Assembly (NCBI GenBank): GCA_003577005.1
Contig: QEUW01000337.1
Coordinates: 1 to 8,155, forward strand
DNA from: Chloroflexota bacterium
Lineage (GTDB): Bacteria; Chloroflexota; Anaerolineae; Caldilineales; Caldilineaceae
DNA: 8,155 nt
Direction: 5' to 3'
How positions within the stretch are numbered: position 1 is the first letter of the stretch; each line of letters begins with the position of its first letter. A model generated the notes under the pieces. It saw nothing but the letters and a program-made list of their open reading frames with translations. It searched no databases and was not told where the DNA came from. The translations under genes were made by a program, and so were the position numbers. Below are positions 1 through 5,886 of the stretch, in pieces.

Positions 1-1580
1 TCGTTGAATTTGACGCCAGCGCGCTCGTTACGGTCATCATACAGCACTTCCAGACCGGCGTCCAGCAATTGGGCATACAACCGGTCGGCGGCTGCGGCGA
101 CCTCGGGTGTCTTTTCCGTCGCCAGGCTGACCAGCGCCACCTGGTAAGGCGCCACGCTGACTGGCCAGCAGATGCCCTGTTCGTCGCGGTGGGTCTCCAC
201 CAGCACACCCATCAGCCGCTCTACGCCAATGCCGTAACTGCCCATCACGATGGGGTGCGACTCGCCTTTCTCGTCCAGATAGATGGCGCCCAACGCGACG
301 CTGTACCGGGTGCCCAGCTTGAACGTATTGCCAACCTCCACCCCGCGCACCGTGCGCAAGGGCGCGCCGCAGGATGGACAAGGGTGGCCCTCACCGGCGG
401 CGACCAGGTCTACTACCAGGTCGGCAGTGTAGTCACGGCCATAATTGACATTGCGATAGTGCCAGTTGGGCTGGTTGGCGCCGGCAACCAGGTTGGGGCT
501 GTTGGGAATCAGGTCATCCACTACAAGCAAGACCGCTTCCCGGCGGATGCCAACCGGCGAACCGTAGCCCGGCTCGGCGCCCACGGCGCGGATCTCCTCG
601 ACCGTGGCGGGCCGCAGCGTGCGCGCCCGGATGGCGTTGGTGAGCTTGGTTTCGTTCAGCTCCATGTCCCCGCGCACGACGGCAAAGACAAACCGGTCGT
701 GGAGGGCGCCGCTCGCATCCTCGATCTGCGCCATGAGGAAGATGGCTTTGGCCGTTTGGGTGGTAGGAACGCTCAGAAAATCGGCCAGCGCTTGGATCGT
801 GTTGACGCCGGGCGTGTGGATTTCTTCCAACGGCTGAGGCGGCTGAGGCGCGCCAGCCTGTTTCTGGAAGGTTGCCACCTGGCGATTGGCGCGATAATCA
901 CATGCGTCACAGAGCACCAGCGTATCTTCGCCAATGGGCGTCAGCGCCATGAACTCGTGCGCCTCTGTCCCGCCCATCATGCCGGTGTCGCTCTCGACGG
1001 CCAGCACATCGAGCGCGCAGCGGCGGAAGATGTTGAGATAGACCTGGTAGATTCTGGGATAGACCGCATCCAGCCCGGCCTGGTCGCGGTCGAACGAGTA
1101 AGCATCCTTCATGGTAAATTCGCGCAGGCGGATCAGACCGGCGCGCGGGCGCGGCTCGTCGCGGAACTTGGTTTTGATCTGGTAGAGCACAAAGGGCAAC
1201 TGGCGGTAGCTGCTCACGATCTGGCCGGCCAGATCGGCAAAGAGTTCCTCATGGGTGGGGCCAAGACAGAGGTCGCGCCCGCTGCGGTCCTGCAGGCGCG
1301 CCATGTCTTCCCCCCAGTTTTCCCAGCGCCCGCTCCGCTGCCAGACTTCAGCCGGCTGCACCACGGGCAGCGAGACCTCCTGGGCGCCCAAGGCATCCAT
1401 CTCGCTGCGAAAAATGGCTTCGATCTTCTGCTTGACGCGCACTCCCAGCGGCAAAAGCTCAAAGATACCAGCCGCTACCTGGCGCACCAGCCCGGCGCGC
1501 AAAAGCAACTGGTAGCTGGCGCTCTCCGTCTCGGCTGGAGCGGCGCGCAAGGTCTGAAAAAAGAGCTTTGACATGCGCAT
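1..1580 (-). CDS. proS: Prolyl-tRNA synthetase, bacterial type with editing insertion (3' end cut off)
   Basis: The product charges tRNA-Pro with proline in the cytoplasm. The frame runs on the minus strand from an ATG at 1580 off the left edge, giving 526 complete codons; bacterial family members are about 570 residues, so roughly 45-50 residues are missing. Visible landmarks are class II motif 2 with FRDE at residues 139-142 followed by RPRAGLIRLREF, and motif 3 GSYGIGVER at 447-455. Between them is the long insertion of bacterial ProRS (about 224-404), which in the family deacylates Ala-tRNA-Pro. It is bounded by CDAC (C224/C227) and CPSC (C401/C404) and contains an RGDMELNETK segment ending at K312. 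The last residues, AGVKFN, match the family near the anticodon-binding domain. The start at 1580 is favoured over the ATG at 1574 because GGGGAG lies 9 bases upstream. It is probably transcribed after the upstream thioredoxin gene on the same strand, 68 bases away. Confidence 0.97.
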   Translation of the reverse strand, partial: MRMSKLFFQTLRAAPAETESASYQLLLRAGLVRQVAAGIFELLPLGVRVKQKIEAIFRSEMDALGAQEVSLPVVQPAEVWQRSGRWENWGEDMARLQDRSGRDLCLGPTHEELFADLAGQIVSSYRQLPFVLYQIKTKFRDEPRPRAGLIRLREFTMKDAYSFDRDQAGLDAVYPRIYQVYLNIFRRCALDVLAVESDTGMMGGTEAHEFMALTPIGEDTLVLCDACDYRANRQVATFQKQAGAPQPPQPLEEIHTPGVNTIQALADFLSVPTTQTAKAIFLMAQIEDASGALHDRFVFAVVRGDMELNETKLTNAIRARTLRPATVEEIRAVGAEPGYGSPVGIRREAVLLVVDDLIPNSPNLVAGANQPNWHYRNVNYGRDYTADLVVDLVAAGEGHPCPSCGAPLRTVRGVEVGNTFKLGTRYSVALGAIYLDEKGESHPIVMGSYGIGVERLMGVLVETHRDEQGICWPVSVAPYQVALVSLATEKTPEVAAAADRLYAQLLDAGLEVLYDDRNERAGVKFN

Positions 1581-1610
1581 AGATAATAACTCCCCCAGAA
1601 AAAGCGGTTC

Positions 1611-1697
1611 GCAGAGAGCACAGAGAAGAGAGAGATAGAGAACAGAGATTACTCTTCATCCTCTGTGTTCTCTGTGCTTTCTCTGTGCCCTCTGTGA
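1611..1697. repeat. Imperfect inverted repeat of CTCTGTG / CACAGAG units
   Basis: The right arm (1659-1697, plus strand) has four CTCTGTG units at 1661, 1670, 1681 and 1690. The left arm (1611-1648) is rich in the complementary CAGAG words, including CACAGAG at 1619-1625. The arms can fold into a long imperfect hairpin around a short loop near 1649-1658. The right arm is translated on the minus strand as the C-terminal tail of the thioredoxin-family protein; the left arm lies in the gap before proS. Short CACAGAG-type repeats that add HRGHRE / NTED-like tails to proteins are familiar to me from several bacterial phyla, so a dispersed repeat is the likely origin. That identity is inference, because only one copy is visible here. 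Confidence 0.75.
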
Positions 1698-2134
1698 ACC
1701 TGCCCTTTATGAACCTGCTCTACCCCACCCAAAAGTGCCTCCACCCGTTGGCGGAGCTCTTCATAGCTCACGACGCCGACGATGCGGTCGATCTCTGCGC
1801 CACCGCGGAAGAAGATCAGGGTCGGCAGGCCAAGGATAGTATAGCGTTCAGGCGTTGCCGGGTTGGCATCCACATCGAGCGCGGCAACGACCATTTGTTC
1901 ATGGTAGGTCTGGGCCAAGATGCCCACGTATGCGGACATAATCTGGCACGGCGCGCACCAATCGGCCCAGAAATCTACGACGGCGAGTCGGTCTGCGTTC
2001 AATACGGCGGCGGCAAAATCCTCGTCGGTCACATCGAGCGGAAAGGAGCGTGGTGCGGCTTCCGCTGCTGGCACAACTTCCGGCGCCAAAGTTGCCTTTT
2101 CACCCCTAAACATCCGTAGCAAATAGTCAAACAT
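1649..2134 (-). CDS. Thioredoxin-family protein with repeat-encoded C-terminal tail
   Basis: This is a 161-residue cytoplasmic thiol-disulfide oxidoreductase. The thioredoxin fold spans about residues 32-135, with VVDFWADWCAPC carrying the redox pair C60/C63 and the buried Asp (D54), and a GLPTL loop with the cis-proline P104. The proline that normally follows the active-site helix start (Pro40 of E. coli thioredoxin) is replaced by A68. An alanine- and glutamate-rich N-terminal extension of about 30 residues precedes the fold and shows no signal peptide or membrane segment. The last 21 residues (from V141) are encoded by the CACAGAG repeat and are His/Arg/Glu/Thr-rich, unlike any thioredoxin. 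I chose the ATG at 2134 because AAGGAGGGGAG directly precedes it; an in-frame ATG at 2200 would lack this and add 22 unconvincing residues. It may be co-transcribed with proS. The substrate is not predictable. Confidence 0.93.
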   Translation of the reverse strand: MFDYLLRMFRGEKATLAPEVVPAAEAAPRSFPLDVTDEDFAAAVLNADRLAVVDFWADWCAPCQIMSAYVGILAQTYHEQMVVAALDVDANPATPERYTILGLPTLIFFRGGAEIDRIVGVVSYEELRQRVEALLGGVEQVHKGQVHRGHRESTENTEDEE

Positions 2135-2195
2135 CTCCCCTCCTTGCGAGCTGCCATTGCGCAACTGAGCAGGCGCACCGCATCTTTTCATGCGA

Positions 2196-2225
2196 ATCAT
2201 AGACCATTTTCGGGTATCAGATAAA
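2196..2225 (-). promoter_or_regulatory. Weak candidate promoter for the thioredoxin gene
   Basis: Read on the minus strand, TATGAT (2201-2196) fits a sigma-70 type -10 box. TTTATC (2225-2220) lies 18 bases upstream and is only a partial -35 match. It would place the start of transcription roughly 55-60 bases ahead of the ATG at 2134. The region is the right place for a divergent promoter, but the match is weak. Confidence 0.3.
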
Positions 2226-2323
2226 ATGCACAGCGCTTCGAATGAAGCTATTCAAATTTGGATTGTGCCCTCGCCAGAGGCCCCTGTTTATCCAGAGATG
2301 ATCGGGAGGGATAGGATGTCATC

Positions 2324-2354
2324 TTGCCCTTCGAGCCACTCTTTGTGGTAAAAT
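2324..2354 (+). promoter_or_regulatory. Candidate promoter for ctaA
   Basis: TTGCCC (2324-2329) and TAAAAT (2349-2354) resemble -35 and -10 boxes, with a rather long 19-base spacer. Transcription would begin near 2361, just before the GGAGGTGA ribosome binding site at 2365-2372. This arrangement argues that the ATG at 2353 is not the ctaA start, since it would sit inside the -10 box. Confidence 0.4.
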
Positions 2355-2379
2355 GAACAATCATGGAGGTGACACAGTG

Positions 2380-3345
2380 ATGCGACGAACAGCGTTTCGG
2401 AATTTTGCGTGGGGCGTGCTTGCTTACACCGTCTTTGTCATCCTGATAGGGGCCTTTGTGCGGGCGACGGGGTCGGGAGCGGGATGTGGCAGCCACTGGC
2501 CCCTTTGTAACGGCGAAGTGGTGCCCTTGTCACCCTCACTGGAAGAGTTGGTCGAATACACTCACCGGTTGACCAGCGGATTGGCGTTGTTGGCTGTGTT
2601 GGCGCTATTCGTGTGGGCCTGGCGCGCCTACCCGCCCCGCCACCGCGTGCGGGCTGGTGCGGCGGTCTCGTTCTTCTTTATGGTGATCGAGGCGTTGATC
2701 GGCGCCGGACTGGTGCTCCTCGAATACGTAGCGAGCAATGTCTCGATTGCACGCGCCTATTGGATGGCCGGGCATCTGCTCAATACCTTCTTGCTGCTCG
2801 GCGCTCTGACGCTCACTGCCTGGTGGGCGTCGGGCGGCGCACCGCTGCGGCTGCGCGGTCAAGGCGTCGTTGGGGGGATGTTGGCGCTGGCGCTGTTCGG
2901 GATGGCGGTCTTGGGCGCTAGCGGCGGGATAACAGCGCTGGGAGACACGTTAATCCTGACGGCGGGTATTTCACCTGAGGAGTCACCCATTGTTGCGACC
3001 TTACAGGACCTGCGCATCTACCACCCCTTGCTGGCTTTTGTGGTGGGAGCGATCATGGGCGCCGCGGCCTGGGTAGCCTATACAACCCGACCGGGTCCGC
3101 AGATAGTACGCTTTGGTCGCAGGGTTGTTGGCCTTTTTGTGGCGCAGTTGTTGTTGGGAGCGCTCAATGTAGCGCTCAAGGCGCCGGTCTGGCTTCAGTT
3201 GGCACACTTGCTCTTGGCCGACCTAATTTGGATCTTGCTTGTGCTGCTGGCAGCCGTCGCTCTGGCAGGGCAGAGCGTGTCAGAGCGCGCCGAATCAACC
3301 GTAGGGGTGGTGGGTGAGTTACGCACGCTGGCCGGCGATGGGTAA
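2380..3345 (+). CDS. ctaA: Heme A synthase (CtaA/COX15 family)
   Basis: This 321-residue polytopic membrane protein belongs to the family that oxidises heme O to heme A for aa3-type cytochrome oxidases. The sequence shows about eight hydrophobic helices in two related four-helix halves. The first half has GAFVRATGSGAGCGSHWPLC with the conserved cysteine pair C36/C43, then the VEYTHR motif with E59 and H62, and H132 in GHLLNT. The second half supplies H215 (IYHPLLA) and H276 (LQLAHLLL), completing the four expected heme-ligand histidines. The second-half cysteine pair found in some family members is absent: the loop before H215 has no Cys. The start at 2380 is chosen for GGAGGTGA 7 bases upstream; the GTG at 2377 and ATG at 2353 are in frame but less well placed. 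No heme O synthase (ctaB) or oxidase gene lies in the window. Confidence 0.95.
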   Translation: MRRTAFRNFAWGVLAYTVFVILIGAFVRATGSGAGCGSHWPLCNGEVVPLSPSLEELVEYTHRLTSGLALLAVLALFVWAWRAYPPRHRVRAGAAVSFFFMVIEALIGAGLVLLEYVASNVSIARAYWMAGHLLNTFLLLGALTLTAWWASGGAPLRLRGQGVVGGMLALALFGMAVLGASGGITALGDTLILTAGISPEESPIVATLQDLRIYHPLLAFVVGAIMGAAAWVAYTTRPGPQIVRFGRRVVGLFVAQLLLGALNVALKAPVWLQLAHLLLADLIWILLVLLAAVALAGQSVSERAESTVGVVGELRTLAGDG

Positions 3346-3380
3346 AGAGGATCGTTGCCCAGTAAAGAGTTGAACTGTAT

Positions 3381-3412
3381 GAGGGGTTCGCACGGCTACA
3401 TAAGAACCCCTC
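3381..3412. other. Perfect 9-bp stem-loop downstream of ctaA
   Basis: GAGGGGTTC (3381-3389) pairs perfectly with GAACCCCTC (3404-3412) across a 14-base loop. It starts 35 bases after the ctaA stop codon. No T-run follows, so it is not a standard intrinsic terminator. It could mark or protect a processed ctaA mRNA 3' end. Confidence 0.5.
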
Positions 3413-3534
3413 GCTACCTCTCGGATCTATCGCCTGCGGACATTTTTCCTACGATTACGCTACGACCCCAGTACGATCCACTGTCTTCCTCATTGGCGCC
3501 CGGGATTCTATCCAGGGTCCGTGAAATTTGTAAT

Positions 3535-3563
3535 TTGTCTTCCGGTCCTTTTACATTCATAAT
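3535..3563 (+). promoter_or_regulatory. Candidate promoter for the 59-residue membrane protein gene
   Basis: TTGTCT (3535-3540) and CATAAT (3558-3563) are separated by exactly 17 bases and match sigma-70 -35 and -10 boxes at 4 of 6 and 5 of 6 positions. The predicted transcript would have a leader of about 65-70 bases before the ATG at 3637. Sequence match only. Confidence 0.4.
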
Positions 3564-3636
3564 GGCGCTGTTTGTCGCTGGTATTGTGACCGTGCCGTCC
3601 CCGTAAGCCCGGCTAGCGTTGAGTAGAGGAAGAGAT

Positions 3637-3816
3637 ATGACCAAAGATCGGTTCAGCAACGCACTTCTAGGGTTAGGCACAATCATGCTCGTGCTGTTTG
3701 TCATCCTGGAATTGATGGGGCTGCGAGCAGATCCGCTCCTGCCCGCTCTGGCGGCGCTTGCGCTGGGCGGTACAGCGGTCCTCGACCGGCTTGGCGAACA
3801 TGAGGAATTTGAATGA
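3637..3816 (+). CDS. Small hypothetical two-helix membrane protein (59 residues)
   Basis: I do not recognise this protein. It has a short charged N-terminus (MTKDRFSN), a hydrophobic segment at about residues 9-28, a short ELMGLRADP turn, a second hydrophobic segment at about 33-49, and an acidic end (DRLGEHEEFE). That pattern suggests a hairpin-like integral membrane protein. The ATG at 3637 is supported by AGAGGAAGAG at 3625-3634; a TTG at 3619 in frame has nothing comparable. The gene has its own candidate promoter upstream and a strong intrinsic terminator 34 bases after the stop, so it looks like a monocistronic unit. Transcription signals plus ribosome binding site make it likely to be real despite its size. 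No function can be assigned. Confidence 0.75.
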   Translation: MTKDRFSNALLGLGTIMLVLFVILELMGLRADPLLPALAALALGGTAVLDRLGEHEEFE

Positions 3817-3850
3817 TTGTTCCTTGATTCATCTGCTGGAATAGAATGAA

Positions 3851-3881
3851 AGAGCCGCACTGGAAGGTGCGGCTCTTTTTT
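3851..3881 (+). terminator. Strong intrinsic terminator
   Basis: AGAGCCGCAC (3851-3860) pairs perfectly with GTGCGGCTCT (3867-3876) around the 6-base loop TGGAAG, followed by T residues through 3881. It ends the transcript of the small membrane protein gene. An A-rich stretch before the stem is too short to make it clearly bidirectional. Confidence 0.93.
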
Positions 3882-3919
3882 GTGTCACAAGGGGCGACGG
3901 GGCAGCCGCCCTTGCTTAG

Positions 3920-3998
3920 TGCCTATCCGAATAACTCTGTGACCAACTCTATTCGCAGGTGTAGTTGTCGAACCCACAACCGTTCTTCGGATAGGTTC
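3920..3998. repeat. MITE-like inverted-repeat element 1
   Basis: CCTATCCGAATAAC (3922-3935) is the inverse of GTTCTTCGGATAGG (3982-3995) with one mismatch in 14, enclosing 46 bases with no gene. The element is flanked by a direct repeat CTTAGT at 3915-3920 and 3998-4003. Short elements with terminal inverted repeats and a 4-base YTAR-type target duplication (here TTAG) are typical of non-autonomous relatives of IS5-group insertion sequences. The family link is inference from the flanking TTAG, not from a transposase. Exact ends are uncertain by a few bases. Confidence 0.55.
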
Positions 3999-4002
3999 TT
4001 AG

Positions 4003-4088
4003 TACTACTACCGCACTTCTACGCCGTCCTCCGCGCCCACTGGGCGCGGAGGACTCAGCCACGGGTTCCGCCTAAGTGCGGTGTAGTA
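4003..4088. repeat. MITE-like inverted-repeat element 2 with nested palindrome
   Basis: TACTACTACCGCACTT (4003-4018) is the inverse of AAGTGCGGTGTAGTA (4074-4088) apart from one inserted base. The element is flanked by TTAG at 3999-4002 and 4089-4092; the left TTAG is shared with element 1. Inside sits a perfect 13-bp stem, GTCCTCCGCGCCC (4026-4038) with GGGCGCGGAGGAC (4042-4054), around the 3-base loop ACT. The whole can form a cruciform or a nested RNA hairpin. It begins 23 bases beyond the stop of the minus-strand DUF948-like gene and may act as its mRNA 3' end, although no T-run follows on that strand. Confidence 0.6.
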
Positions 4089-4111
4089 TTAGGGAGCTAA
4101 GCCTGTTGGGA

Positions 4112-4426
4112 TCATTCGGGCGCCGGCGGGGAGATGCGGCGCGGCCAGAGTTCGGCGGTCAACGACTGGAACGTGCGGCGGTAACGAACCAATGTGCTGC
4201 TGGTCTTGACCACAGGGTTCACCACATTTGCCGAGACAAAGGTTGCTGTCCCACGCACAGTGTTTACCGTCTCTTGCGTATCAGCGATAATCGGCTTGAT
4301 CTCGGTCTGGATCATCTTCACCAACCGCCAAAGCTGCCAGACCAGCACCCCCAATAACACACCGATGACGATGGTCTGGATGGCAATGATGATAATAGCG
4401 ATATCGCGAATAGTGGCGCTAAGCAT
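4112..4426 (-). CDS. Small single-pass membrane protein, DUF948-like
   Basis: This is a 104-residue protein with one strong N-terminal membrane helix (about residues 8-34, very rich in Ile, Val and Leu). A charged, probably alpha-helical stretch follows (about 35-93, starting LVKMIQTEIKPIIADTQET and continuing through RTFQSLTAEL), then a short Pro-rich end. A membrane anchor followed by repeated T/V/K-spaced amphipathic helix resembles DUF948-type proteins, whose function is unknown; I hold that family call at about even odds. The start at 4426 is supported by GAGGAG 8 bases upstream. It lies 84 bases downstream of mnmA on the same strand and could be read from the same transcript, but a separate inverted repeat sits in the gap. 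Confidence 0.82.
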   Translation of the reverse strand: MLSATIRDIAIIIIAIQTIVIGVLLGVLVWQLWRLVKMIQTEIKPIIADTQETVNTVRGTATFVSANVVNPVVKTSSTLVRYRRTFQSLTAELWPRRISPPAPE

Positions 4427-4447
4427 CGGGTGTGCTCCTCGTTTGGG

Positions 4448-4485
4448 GACAGTGGACGATAGCCCATCGTCTACCGTCCACCGTC
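4448..4485. repeat. Heptamer tandem repeat arranged as an inverted repeat
   Basis: On the minus strand 4485-4465 reads as three near-identical heptamers, GACGGTG, GACGGTA and GACGATG. On the plus strand 4448-4461 reads GACAGTG, GACGATA. The two arms face each other across 3 bases and can pair imperfectly. The element occupies most of the 84-base gap between mnmA and the DUF948-like gene. It could be a dispersed intergenic repeat or an mRNA hairpin between the two cistrons. Confidence 0.5.
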
Positions 4486-4510
4486 AAAGTAGTTCTTCCC
4501 GCGGCCCACT

Positions 4511-5617
4511 TTAGCGGGCGATGATCCCCCCGCCGAGACAGTGCTCGCCGTGATAAAAGATGGCGCCCTGGCCCGGTGTGATGTCGCGTAGCGGCTCGGC
4601 AAGGCGCACTTCCACATCCCCATTGGGCAGCAGGTGGAGGGTGCAGGGTGCCGGCTGTGCCTTGTAGCGGATCTTGCACTGTACGGGCGTACCGGCAGGC
4701 GGTGGCTCATCCAGCGTCCAGTTTACCTCTGTGGCAACCAGATGATCCTTACCCAGTTCCGCCGCCGGGCCAACCACCAATGTATTGTGAGCGTGGTCAA
4801 GTTCCAGCACAAAGAGCGGTTCAGCGGCGCCGCTGATGCCAAGCCCCTTACGCTGGCCGATAGTATAGCCGGGCAACCCCTGGTGTTCACCCCAAACGCG
4901 ACCCTGGCGATCCACAATGGGCCCCGGCTGCATGGCGCTGGCGGCCCAATCGCGCAGAAAACGGCGGTAGTCGTCGTCGACGATAAAGCAAAGGTCCATG
5001 GAATCATGCTTGCTTGCCGTAGGGAGACCTCTTTCGGCTGCCATCCGCCGCACCTCGCTCTTGGGGAAGTCACCAATGGGAAAGAGCACATCGCGCAGCT
5101 CGGCCTGGCCGAGGACGCTCAACACGTAGCTCTGATCCTTGGCTTCATCCACGCCCTTGAGCAGATGGACGGCGCCATCGGGCATCCGGCGCAGGCGCGC
5201 ATAGTGGCCGGTCGCCAGGTAGTCGGCGCCCAGCCGCCGGGCATAGTTGAGCAAAAAGTCAAAGCGGATATGGCGATTGCACGCCAGACAGGGATTGGGT
5301 GTCAGCCCCGCGCTGTATCCATTGATAAAGTGATCGACGACGTGCTCTTTGAACGGCTTCTCCACGTTGACCAGATAAAAGGGGATTCCCAACTCGTCGG
5401 CAACCCGGCGGGCGTCGTTGACACTTTCCAGGCTGCAACACTTGTTGGTCGAGCCTTCCCCGGCGCTCACCTCGGCCCACAGCCGCATCATGATCCCGAT
5501 ACAATTGTACCCCTGCTCCACCAGCAGGGCTGCGGCCACTGAACTATCGACACCGCCGCTCATGGCGACGACGACAGTTAGTTCTTCCGGTCGCTTGTGA
5601 ATCTTCTCTACCATCAT
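4511..5617 (-). CDS. mnmA: tRNA-specific 2-thiouridylase MnmA
   Basis: The enzyme adenylates and thiolates U34 of tRNA-Lys, tRNA-Glu and tRNA-Gln in the cytoplasm, taking sulfur from a persulfide relay. The 368-residue length is normal. The PP-loop for ATP is SGGVDSS (20-26). The two catalytic cysteines are C110 in NPCLACN and C210 in SMDLCFI. The signature [14 protein letters not shown] (247-260) and the C-terminal beta-barrel domain (about 290-368) are in order. NKCCSLE (59-65) is the variant seen in a subset of MnmA proteins. Start choice is uncertain: ATG codons at 5617 and 5614 are adjacent and neither has an obvious Shine-Dalgarno sequence (TAGATAGATA precedes). The gene has a long structured leader and a candidate promoter near 5811-5840. 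Its 3' neighbour is the DUF948-like gene. Confidence 0.97.
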   Translation of the reverse strand: MMVEKIHKRPEELTVVVAMSGGVDSSVAAALLVEQGYNCIGIMMRLWAEVSAGEGSTNKCCSLESVNDARRVADELGIPFYLVNVEKPFKEHVVDHFINGYSAGLTPNPCLACNRHIRFDFLLNYARRLGADYLATGHYARLRRMPDGAVHLLKGVDEAKDQSYVLSVLGQAELRDVLFPIGDFPKSEVRRMAAERGLPTASKHDSMDLCFIVDDDYRRFLRDWAASAMQPGPIVDRQGRVWGEHQGLPGYTIGQRKGLGISGAAEPLFVLELDHAHNTLVVGPAAELGKDHLVATEVNWTLDEPPPAGTPVQCKIRYKAQPAPCTLHLLPNGDVEVRLAEPLRDITPGQGAIFYHGEHCLGGGIIAR

Positions 5618-5641
5618 TATCTATCTAAAACGTACCTGTAT

Positions 5642-5731
5642 TGACACATCAGGTTAGATAGGGTGCTACAGGTGCGATGCACTTGAAAAGTGCGTTGCAC
5701 CTCCTATTAAGCTCTCTAACCTCATCTGTCA
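5642..5731. repeat. Long imperfect hairpin in the mnmA leader
   Basis: The outer arms TGACACATCAGGTTAGA (5642-5658) and TCTAACCTCATCTGTCA (5715-5731) pair at 15 of 17 positions. The inner arms AGGTGCGATGCACTT (5670-5684) and AAGTGCGTTGCACCT (5688-5702) pair at 13 of 15 around the loop GAA. The element ends about 25 bases before the mnmA start codon and would be transcribed as part of its leader. Size and symmetry fit a palindromic dispersed repeat (MITE-like) or a regulatory RNA hairpin; I cannot choose between these from one copy. It matches no riboswitch I recognise. Confidence 0.65.
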
Positions 5732-5810
5732 GTACACGCACTCGGTAGGCCAGAATGCCATCCTGGCTTACAAATCCAAACGGGTGCAAGAAAACGTAAG
5801 ATTTATGCAA

Positions 5811-5840
5811 AGTATAGTATACTATGCCCATTACGTGCAA
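5811..5840 (-). promoter_or_regulatory. Candidate mnmA promoter with AT-rich palindrome
   Basis: On the minus strand TTGCAC (5840-5835) and TATACT (5816-5811) are 18 bases apart, a fair sigma-70 pattern. A second TATACT overlaps at 5821-5816. The perfect 12-bp palindrome ATAGTATACTAT (5814-5825) lies over the -10 area and could be an operator. Transcription would start near 5804, giving an mnmA leader of about 185-190 bases that includes the long hairpin. Confidence 0.42.
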
Positions 5841-5886
5841 TATAGCCGCTGTGATTCGCGCCTGTACGCTTGGATGAAAAAAAGGT

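Noticed and set aside
69..1571. Open plus-strand frame of 500 codons
   Set aside because: It is antisense to proS, whose minus-strand translation matches ProRS motifs throughout. The plus-strand product has no recognisable domain and follows from GC-rich codon use.
3355..3606. Possible 83-residue plus-strand protein between ctaA and the small membrane protein
   Set aside because: No ribosome binding site, mixed composition with no family resemblance, and it contains the stem-loop at 3381-3412 and the candidate promoter at 3535-3563.
3414..3860. Possible 148-residue minus-strand protein
   Set aside because: It would begin inside the intrinsic terminator and run antisense to the better supported small membrane protein. 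Its Ser/Arg-rich sequence has no recognisable features.
3888..3914. Stem-loop CAAGGGGCG with CGCCCTTG just after the terminator
   Set aside because: The stem has a bulge and a GC-rich loop with several alternative pairings, and no context gives it a role, so it is not listed as a feature.
3846..4100. Plus-strand frame of 84 codons across the repeat region
   Set aside because: It starts in the terminator and translates through the inverted repeats; there is no ribosome binding site and no coding-like pattern.
4634..5542. Open plus-strand frame of 302 codons
   Set aside because: It lies antisense within mnmA, which has all family motifs; the plus-strand translation shows no domain or ribosome binding site.
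5641..5669. TTGACA at 5641 as a plus-strand -35 box for the cyclase gene
   Set aside because: No acceptable -10 box follows at 16-18 bases (TGCTAC at best), and the TTGACA is part of the outer arm of the long hairpin.
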